Positions 1-4,897 of a stretch of 6,449 nt of DNA are shown piece by piece; the first letter of the stretch is position 1, and the number at the start of each line of letters is the position of its first letter. This DNA is from RGIG8782 sp017475895. GTDB taxonomy: Bacteria > Pseudomonadota > Alphaproteobacteria > Rickettsiales > UBA1997. The notes below the pieces were generated by a model that saw nothing but the letters and a program-made list of their open reading frames with translations, was not told the origin of the DNA and made no database searches. The DNA lies in assembly GCA_947167315.1 (NCBI GenBank), contig CAMVHP010000051.1, positions 1 to 6,449 on the forward strand. Direction: 5' to 3'. The position numbers and the translations under genes are program-made.

Positions 1-1159
1 GGTAATAGTTAATAATTGTAGTCCTAAGATGATGGTGAAAAAGGCTGGACTGTCTGAAACAGCTAGCTCATTATATACAACAAATGCTACTGGATCATTA
101 AGAGGCACATATAATTCTAAAAGCAGTACTAATATACTTGCCGAGGGAAGTTATCTAATGTTATATGGATGTACCTCGGGCTATGTGCTAACTGGTGATC
201 TTATTTATCAATGTGTAAAGAATGGTACAACATACGAGTGGCAAGGAGTCTCTGGGCATAGTGATGGTACATGTGTTATTAACACTAATAACAATTGTAC
301 ATCTACAAAAGCATCAGAGAAAACAGGTACTAAAGAATTACTTAGATACTGGTATACAACTGATGCCACTGGATCTACAGTGCGGGACGGTATCTCTGTA
401 TCGGGTACTAATGCACTCGCCGAAGGAACTTATTTAAAATTATATGAATGTACTTCTGGTTATATGCCTGGCGATCTTATTTATCATTGTGAGTACAACA
501 ACAGCACAAAAACCTATGAATGGCAATCTGTTTCGGGACACACTGGTGAGGCATGTATTGCTGGTACCAGTAATTGCTCTCCAAGAAAAGCGGTAGAAAA
601 AGTAAGTTCGTCTGAGTATTTTAGAGTAAGCAGTGATGCTGCAGGTATACAAGTATCAAGCATAAGCTCTGGTAAATCATATCCTTACGCATACCCCGAA
701 GGAACCTATTTGAAATTATACAGTTGCGTTTCGGGTTATGTGCCAACTGGTGATCTTATCTATCAATGTGTAAAGAATGGTACAACATACGAGTGGCAAC
801 CGGTCTCCGGACATAGTGATGGAAAGTGCGTTGCTGGTACTAGCAACTGTACTCCAGCCAAAGCGGCAACAAAATCAGGATTCTCCACATTGATAGATTA
901 CTGGTATGTAACCAATAGTACTGGATCAGTAAGATACTCTTCTTATTATAATAAATACTCAACAACTAACGTTGCTGAAGGAACCTATTTAAAACTAGAC
1001 ACATGTGCCTCAGGTTATGTACCGGTTGGCGCACTTATCTATCACTGTGAATATAATAGTAGTACAGATACCTACGAGTGGGAAGAGGTTCTGGGGTATA
1101 GTAATGGAAAGTGTGTCGCAGTAGAAGCAGTAGAAGAAAACCCAGAAGCAGCAAAATAA
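1..1159 (+). CDS. Cysteine-rich repeat protein with Sushi/CCP-like modules, 3' part of a gene (5' end outside window)
   Basis: The visible part is four tandem units ending in a short acidic tail (VEENPEAAK) and TAA. The first ATG (position 29) is not the real start. The frame (codons from base 2) is open to the left edge and reads VIVNNCSPK before that Met, matching the unit starts NNCTSTK, SNCSPRK and SNCTPAK. Each unit has four cysteines: N-C, C-x-S-G-Y, Y-(Q/H)-C and a last C preceded by EW and a G/H-rich turn. This pattern, including 12-13 residues between C2 and C3 and a Trp after C3, resembles the Sushi/CCP fold, where C1-C3 and C2-C4 are bonded. The C1-C2 part is longer than in classical Sushi. 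Conserved paired cysteines suggest an exported, disulfide-bonded surface or secreted protein (inference). The signal peptide would lie upstream, and no C-terminal anchor is visible. Function and exact family are unknown. Confidence 0.85.
   Translation, partial: VIVNNCSPKMMVKKAGLSETASSLYTTNATGSLRGTYNSKSSTNILAEGSYLMLYGCTSGYVLTGDLIYQCVKNGTTYEWQGVSGHSDGTCVINTNNNCTSTKASEKTGTKELLRYWYTTDATGSTVRDGISVSGTNALAEGTYLKLYECTSGYMPGDLIYHCEYNNSTKTYEWQSVSGHTGEACIAGTSNCSPRKAVEKVSSSEYFRVSSDAAGIQVSSISSGKSYPYAYPEGTYLKLYSCVSGYVPTGDLIYQCVKNGTTYEWQPVSGHSDGKCVAGTSNCTPAKAATKSGFSTLIDYWYVTNSTGSVRYSSYYNKYSTTNVAEGTYLKLDTCASGYVPVGALIYHCEYNSSTDTYEWEEVLGYSNGKCVAVEAVEENPEAAK
191..244 (+). repeat. 54-bp direct repeat, copy 1 (in repeat unit 1)
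   Basis: This segment is the same as 746-799 except for one synonymous T/C difference in the Tyr codon before the QC pair. It encodes TGDLIYQCVKNGTTYEWQ. The flanking DNA of the two units is much less alike, which suggests recent duplication or gene conversion confined to this part. Confidence 0.9.
746..799 (+). repeat. 54-bp direct repeat, copy 2 (in repeat unit 3)
   Basis: Partner of 191-244, offset by 555 bp (185 codons), with 53 of 54 bases identical. The intervening unit 2 carries a clearly different version of the same segment, so the similarity skips a unit. Confidence 0.9.
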
Positions 1160-1164
1160 CGTTT

Positions 1165-1201
1165 AAAAAAATTGCGACCGACCATATAAGGACGGCCGCA
1201 A
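1165..1201 (-). terminator. Rho-independent terminator of the ddl-hydrolase-murF operon
   Basis: Inverted repeat arms 1172-1183 and 1190-1201 enclose a 6-base loop at 1184-1189. Read on the minus strand the stem has ten Watson-Crick pairs, one G-U pair and one U-U mismatch, and is followed by seven U (1171 to 1165). On the plus strand the G-U pair becomes an A-C mismatch and no U tract follows, so it fits leftward transcription. It lies 33 bp past the murF stop codon. Confidence 0.85.
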
Positions 1202-1233
1202 AAAATAACAGATTGTTTTATAAACAGAACAAA

Positions 1234-2796
1234 CTACAAACTCAAATCAGATTCATAGATATCCGGCAGATCATTTTCCAAAAGCACAACATCGCCGGAT
1301 TTTGTATTTTTTTGCATCCAATCCGTAGCTTCAGCAAAGGTATGCAACTCTATAAATTCCTGTTTATCGCCAGCAGTTTCTTTAAACCCACTCCTAAAGG
1401 TTGCAATCCTATCGGTCAAAATTGATAGTATAATATCAACCCTTTCACCAACATATTTTCCTATCTTAAGATGTTCCTCGTCGTGCCTTTCTCCCAGTTC
1501 CACCATACCCGGAGTAACTAGGATGCTTCTGGTGGTTTTCAGTGTACCTAATAGATCTACGGCGGACTTAAAACCGCTAGGATTTGAATTGTAGGCATCA
1601 TCTATTATGGTTACACCATTTTCATTTTGTTTAACCTCTAGTCTGTGATTTATCTGCGGTAAGGTTGTCAACATGGAAATTATAACAGACATGGACATAC
1701 CCAATCTTGAAGCTAAAGTAATTGCCATTGCAATGTTTTGTGCCTGATGTCCACCGAAGATCGGAGCAAAAATTGGATACACTTCACCGTCATTGTGATA
1801 ATCGAAATGTAGCCCATCTCTTTCTTGCTTTATGTTGTCAACAAAAATATCTTGTCCTTTACCTATTTTAACTAGATTCATATCGTTCGGTATAAATCTC
1901 TCTTCAATTTGATCAGTGTTAATTATTAATGTTCCGCCATTTTGTTTCACACATTCACCCAACTCAAACTTTGTGCTGGCTATGGTTTCCTTTGTCTTGA
2001 AATATTCATAGTGACAATCTCCGATGGAGGTTATTATTCCATCACTGGGGTTTACGAAATTACAAAGTTTTTTTATGGATCCCTTAAAATAAGCTCCCAT
2101 TTCAACTATAAAATATTTATGTTCCGGCTGTAGTTTTTCTCTAACAATTCTACAGATACCCATTTCGGTGTTTACACTACCCGGTGTAAATAAAACAGAA
2201 AGATTTCCGGATAAAATATGACCTAAAATGTGTTTGGTTGAGGTTTTTCCAAAGGAACCGGTTATACCAATAACTTTAGGATTGTATTTCTTTAAAATTT
2301 CCTTTGCTTCATTTAAAAATTGCTGCTGAATTCTATGTTCTGCTGGAGATAAAATTTCATTACCTAAAACTAAGATGAATGGCAACAACTCAATCACGGC
2401 TATGACCATAGCAAAATTGGAATAAAAACTTAATGCTACCGCCAGTACAATTGTCAAAATCATAGTAACAGACAGAATCCTCTTGACTCTATAGGTTAAC
2501 TTTAGTTGCTTTTTTGCCTTTTTTAAAAAATTATTTTCGTATAATCCAAACGCAATAAATAGAGGTATTAGTAGGTAGATAAAATTTTTATCAATGGAAC
2601 TAAGAATCCATAACAGTGCCACCATTAACACAAGTTTTTTATCGATTAGTTTGCACTTGTCGAAAACCAGAGAAATAAACCAATTTTTTGTATATTCCTC
2701 CTGCTGAAAAAACAACATTAAAACTTTTAATCTAAAGAAAGAAAAAATTACAGTTGATACTACTGCATAAATTTGAATTATAGCTTCGTTAGTCAT
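1234..2796 (-). CDS. murF: MurF-type Mur ligase (UDP-MurNAc-tripeptide--D-Ala-D-Ala ligase family) with membrane N-terminus
   Basis: The 520-residue protein should use ATP to join D-Ala-D-Ala to the stem peptide of the cell-wall precursor. The Mur ATPase core begins near residue 175 with the P-loop GITGSFGKTSTK (177-188). It continues through TSIGDCHYEYF (256-266) and NHRLEV (383-388). The MurF-like IIDDAYNSNPSGF (397-409) and MVELGERHDEEH (431-442) open the C-terminal domain. The first 150 residues are not the usual MurF precursor-binding domain. They contain about five hydrophobic stretches (roughly 5-21, 55-69, 72-85, 108-124, 128-146) and a Lys/Arg-rich link at 92-106, so the enzyme is predicted to sit in the cytoplasmic membrane. 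The ATG start is well supported: AAGGAG lies 8 nt upstream, and the start overlaps the stop of the hydrolase gene. It is the last gene of the operon. A Mur ligase with another acceptor (for example lipid-linked, MurT-like) is possible, but the D-Ala-D-Ala neighbours favour MurF. Confidence 0.85.
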   Translation of the reverse strand: MTNEAIIQIYAVVSTVIFSFFRLKVLMLFFQQEEYTKNWFISLVFDKCKLIDKKLVLMVALLWILSSIDKNFIYLLIPLFIAFGLYENNFLKKAKKQLKLTYRVKRILSVTMILTIVLAVALSFYSNFAMVIAVIELLPFILVLGNEILSPAEHRIQQQFLNEAKEILKKYNPKVIGITGSFGKTSTKHILGHILSGNLSVLFTPGSVNTEMGICRIVREKLQPEHKYFIVEMGAYFKGSIKKLCNFVNPSDGIITSIGDCHYEYFKTKETIASTKFELGECVKQNGGTLIINTDQIEERFIPNDMNLVKIGKGQDIFVDNIKQERDGLHFDYHNDGEVYPIFAPIFGGHQAQNIAMAITLASRLGMSMSVIISMLTTLPQINHRLEVKQNENGVTIIDDAYNSNPSGFKSAVDLLGTLKTTRSILVTPGMVELGERHDEEHLKIGKYVGERVDIILSILTDRIATFRSGFKETAGDKQEFIELHTFAEATDWMQKNTKSGDVVLLENDLPDIYESDLSL

Positions 2797-3520
2797 TAAA
2801 ATGTCTCCTTATAAAATTGTTAATTAAATACTGTGTTTGTTTATTATTTTCAAAAATCACGGAATAGTGCGTAGCCTTTGGTATAACTACAAATTCCGAA
2901 TTTTTGATATTTTTACTGTATGTTTCACCAAAATATGGTGGTGTTTGATTATCGTTTTCACCATAAATTAATAGCGTTGGCAAAGATATATCCTTTGACA
3001 TATCATCTAGGTTTTCACTGATGGTTTTTTTAAATATTTCCTTCATAAATTTATCTAAATGTCTGTAGTCACTGCTACCAATCTTTAATTTAGATAAAAA
3101 TGGAAATATTTTCTTTAAAATAGGTGAAAATATCCCTACAAAACCAATGTATAACCTAAAAAGAATACCTCTTTTGTGTTTTAGTCCTGCGCCACCAATT
3201 AAAACTATAGCATCCGCATTTTGCGAAAACTTGGAGGCAAGACGGATACAGATTCTACCGCCAAAACTATGACCCACAAAAATTGTTGTTTTTTTCGGCA
3301 AACTGGCTACAAAATCAACCACAGACTTTGTATAATCTTCCGTATCCCAAATTTCATTAGGTCTATCTGTTTTTCCAAATCCGGCTAAGTCTAGCAAGTA
3401 ATTATCATAGGTTGAAAACATATTTGCAAGCGGCATCAGAGAATTATGATCCACACCCCAACCGTGTAACCAAACGATTCTTATGGTACTATTCCTATCA
3501 CCGAGCCTTTCAAAAAACAT
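2789..3520 (-). CDS. Alpha/beta-fold hydrolase, substrate unknown
   Basis: This 243-residue protein has the complete signature of a serine alpha/beta hydrolase. HGWG (19-22) supplies the oxyanion-hole region. GHSFGG (83-88) is the nucleophile elbow with Ser85. The acid is probably Asp190 in YGENDNQTP, and the base is His218 in KATHYSV. A cap region lies at about 113-175, with a hydrophobic stretch near 118-142. No signal peptide is seen, so it is probably cytoplasmic. The family includes esterases, C-C hydrolases and peptidases, and the sequence does not choose between them. It follows ddl with a 1-nt gap (TAAcATG) and has no clear ribosome binding site, which suggests translational coupling. 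Its stop overlaps the murF start by 8 nt. This tight placement between ddl and murF suggests a task in D-Ala-D-Ala or precursor metabolism, but that is inference. Confidence 0.85.
   Translation of the reverse strand: MFFERLGDRNSTIRIVWLHGWGVDHNSLMPLANMFSTYDNYLLDLAGFGKTDRPNEIWDTEDYTKSVVDFVASLPKKTTIFVGHSFGGRICIRLASKFSQNADAIVLIGGAGLKHKRGILFRLYIGFVGIFSPILKKIFPFLSKLKIGSSDYRHLDKFMKEIFKKTISENLDDMSKDISLPTLLIYGENDNQTPPYFGETYSKNIKNSEFVVIPKATHYSVIFENNKQTQYLINNFIRRHFND
2805..2810 (-). promoter_or_regulatory. Ribosome binding site of murF
   Basis: AAGGAG on the minus strand, 8 nt before the murF ATG, lies inside the last codons of the upstream hydrolase gene. It is the only strong Shine-Dalgarno site found before a gene in this window. 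It fixes the murF start and would support reinitiation after the hydrolase. Confidence 0.85.
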
Positions 3521-3521
3521 G

Positions 3522-4724
3522 TTAAAATATTTTACTTTCGGTTAAAACTATTGATTGCCTCTTTTTTGTAAATTTATTTTCTGCCTCTTCCAATAAAGCG
3601 GTTAAGAGTTCGGTGTAATTTACAGATGGCTCACTCGCTTCCCATAAATAATACGCAAAGGAACCTGGCAAGGGATTAACCTCACAAAAATACAATTCTC
3701 TGGTTTTACCATTGCACAGAAAATCAATTCTTGGATCACCATTACCACCCACAGCCTCGAATATATCTGTAGCCCACTTTTTAATATTTTCAGTATCCTC
3801 TTTACTTAATTCTTCGGGATTAAAATCTCTAGTCATGTTTATCATTGCACTGGCACCACCATTACCAAATTTTCCACCACCGAATTTACTGCCACCCATC
3901 TTAGATTTTGATCCACCGGCCCTATATTTTTCATTGAAGCTTAGTAGTTCATCATTTTTCTTCTTTGGTCTCTCTATAACGGAGGTTCTGGTTTCACCAA
4001 AAGCTCTAGTTACGGACACATTGTATTCTTCTAAATTTTCAACAAATGGTTCCAATAGGGCATCATCTCCTAAAGCGAATACTGATAAAATTGCAGCATA
4101 CAACTCATCATTGTTGGTGGCTTTTTTAACTCCCACACTACTACCCAATGAATTAGGCTTTACAATCAACGGTAGAGGAAGCTTTATTTTTGATGTTAAT
4201 TCTTCTATATCAAAAAACTCATTGTTTATTGGTTTTTTAATCACCTCTTCATCCAAAACCGGTATACCAAGATTTTTTGCAATTTTTTTTGTTAAACTTT
4301 TATCCATAAATACAGCAGAAGATTTTGTGTCACAGCCCGTGTATGGAATGTTTGCTGTTTCACAGAGTCCTTGAAAATATCCTGTTTCTCCATAGTCCCC
4401 GTGAAATGCTAAAAAAGCAATGTCAAAATCAATTTTTTTTCTTCCAAAGATACCACCCTTTTGACTTTCTAGGAAACCCCTGTTGTTTTTTACTGTAAAT
4501 TGCATTTTCAGCAAATTCTGTTTTACTCTGTCATTCAGTGGGTAACTTCTTTTATCTAGAAGATCGCCACCAAACCACCAGTTATTTTCTATGTCAATGT
4601 ATACTGGATAAACATCATACTTTGTGGAGTCTATGGAAAAACAAACATCTATTCCGGTTAAAATACTAACATCGTGTTCGAAAGATTTTCCACCAAAAAA
4701 CACACAAACTTTTTTCTTTTCCAT
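3522..4724 (-). CDS. ddl: D-alanine--D-alanine ligase with glycine-rich active-site loop
   Basis: This 400-residue ATP-grasp enzyme joins two D-Ala for peptidoglycan synthesis in the cytoplasm. Family motifs in order are GGKSFEHDVSILTG (11-24), HGDYGETGYFQGL (108-120), DKSLTKKIAKNLGIP (141-155), VKPNSLGSSVGV (188-199), EEYNVSV (232-238), PRIDF (331-335) and CEVNPLPGS (347-355). Expected metal and nucleotide ligands Asp334, Glu348 and Asn350 are present. Lys266-Tyr267 (EKY) match the loop pair that in E. coli DdlB includes Tyr216, pointing to D-Ala rather than D-lactate as second substrate. Directly after it, residues 270-290 are rich in Gly, Ser and Lys (GGSKSKMGGSK then FGGGKFGNGG), which lengthens this loop. 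The start is clear because MEKKKVCVFFGG is the family N-terminus. There is a short extra tail after about residue 383. First gene of the leftward operon; no strong ribosome binding site is seen. Confidence 0.93.
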   Translation of the reverse strand: MEKKKVCVFFGGKSFEHDVSILTGIDVCFSIDSTKYDVYPVYIDIENNWWFGGDLLDKRSYPLNDRVKQNLLKMQFTVKNNRGFLESQKGGIFGRKKIDFDIAFLAFHGDYGETGYFQGLCETANIPYTGCDTKSSAVFMDKSLTKKIAKNLGIPVLDEEVIKKPINNEFFDIEELTSKIKLPLPLIVKPNSLGSSVGVKKATNNDELYAAILSVFALGDDALLEPFVENLEEYNVSVTRAFGETRTSVIERPKKKNDELLSFNEKYRAGGSKSKMGGSKFGGGKFGNGGASAMINMTRDFNPEELSKEDTENIKKWATDIFEAVGGNGDPRIDFLCNGKTRELYFCEVNPLPGSFAYYLWEASEPSVNYTELLTALLEEAENKFTKKRQSIVLTESKIF

Positions 4725-4757
4725 TAATTAATGTTTATTGTTTAATTTGTGCTCAAA

Positions 4758-4785
4758 TAAATACCATTTTATTTTTATTTTTCAA
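4758..4785 (-). promoter_or_regulatory. Candidate promoter of the ddl operon
   Basis: On the minus strand TTGAAA (4785-4780) is a good -35 element. After 16 bases comes TATTTA (4763-4758), preceded by TGG, which gives an extended -10 form. Transcription would start near 4751, leaving a leader of about 26 nt before the ddl ATG. The surrounding DNA is very A+T-rich, so chance matches are likely. Confidence 0.4.
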
Positions 4786-4824
4786 GGGTAAAAATTTTTG
4801 TAAGCTGTATTGTCACCAGTTAAT

Positions 4825-4837
4825 TGATTTTAAATCA
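4825..4837. promoter_or_regulatory. 13-bp palindrome between divergent ddl and alr, possible operator
   Basis: TGATTT-T-AAATCA is a perfect inverted repeat with a one-base centre. It sits upstream of the candidate promoters of both divergent genes, where a shared regulator could bind. No second copy was found in the region, and A+T-rich palindromes arise by chance. Confidence 0.25.
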
Positions 4838-4857
4838 TCGTCTGTGGCATTTATATG

Positions 4858-4884
4858 TTGTATTTAAAAAAAATATGCTATTCT
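4858..4884 (+). promoter_or_regulatory. Candidate promoter of alr
   Basis: TTGTAT (4858-4863) and TATTCT (4879-4884) are 15 bases apart, and the latter is preceded by TGC, giving an extended -10. Transcription would start near 4891, only about 7 nt before the ATG. That fits the lack of a Shine-Dalgarno sequence and suggests a nearly leaderless mRNA. An alternative pairing is TTATAT (4851-4856) with TATGCT (4874-4879). Confidence 0.3.
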
Positions 4885-4897
4885 ATACATCATCGGT

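Larger units (their letters stand above)
11..1114 (+). repeat. Four tandem coding repeat units of about 273-279 bp
   Basis: Units start at about 11, 290, 569 and 842, each at the N-C cysteine pair; the last ends at the fourth cysteine codon at 1112-1114. Shared landmarks in each unit are N-C-(S/T), EG(T/S)YL, C-x-SGY, LIY(Q/H)C, TYEW and a final C. Unit 2 lacks one codon between C2 and C3. The region between C1 and the EG(T/S)YL motif varies most in sequence and length. Units 1 and 3 share the YQCVKNGTTYEW version, and units 2 and 4 share the YHCEYN-ST-TYEW version. Confidence 0.9.

Noticed and set aside
222..652. Short open frames overlapping the repeat gene on both strands
   Set aside because: They are shadows of the repeat-encoding frame, with no recognisable product.
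1214..1226. Inverted repeat TGTTT-TAT-AAACA near the murF stop
   Set aside because: It is short, lacks a U tract and has a single C-G pair per arm end; the hairpin at 1172-1201 is far stronger.
1111..1425. Open frame of 104 codons on the plus strand
   Set aside because: It begins inside the end of the repeat gene, crosses the terminator and runs antisense to murF. It shows no domain and no ribosome binding site.
1942..2133. 63-codon plus-strand frame inside murF
   Set aside because: It is antisense to the conserved Mur ligase core and has no supporting start signal.
3712..4374. Open frame of 220 codons on the plus strand
   Set aside because: It is antisense to ddl, whose motifs cover the region. 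Its Pro/Ser/Leu-rich product mirrors the Gly- and Lys-rich ligase codons.
3522..4724. Vancomycin-resistance (D-lactate or D-serine) ligase operon
   Set aside because: The Lys-Tyr pair in the Ddl loop fits D-Ala-D-Ala synthesis. No VanH-like dehydrogenase, VanX/VanY peptidase or two-component sensor is present in the window.
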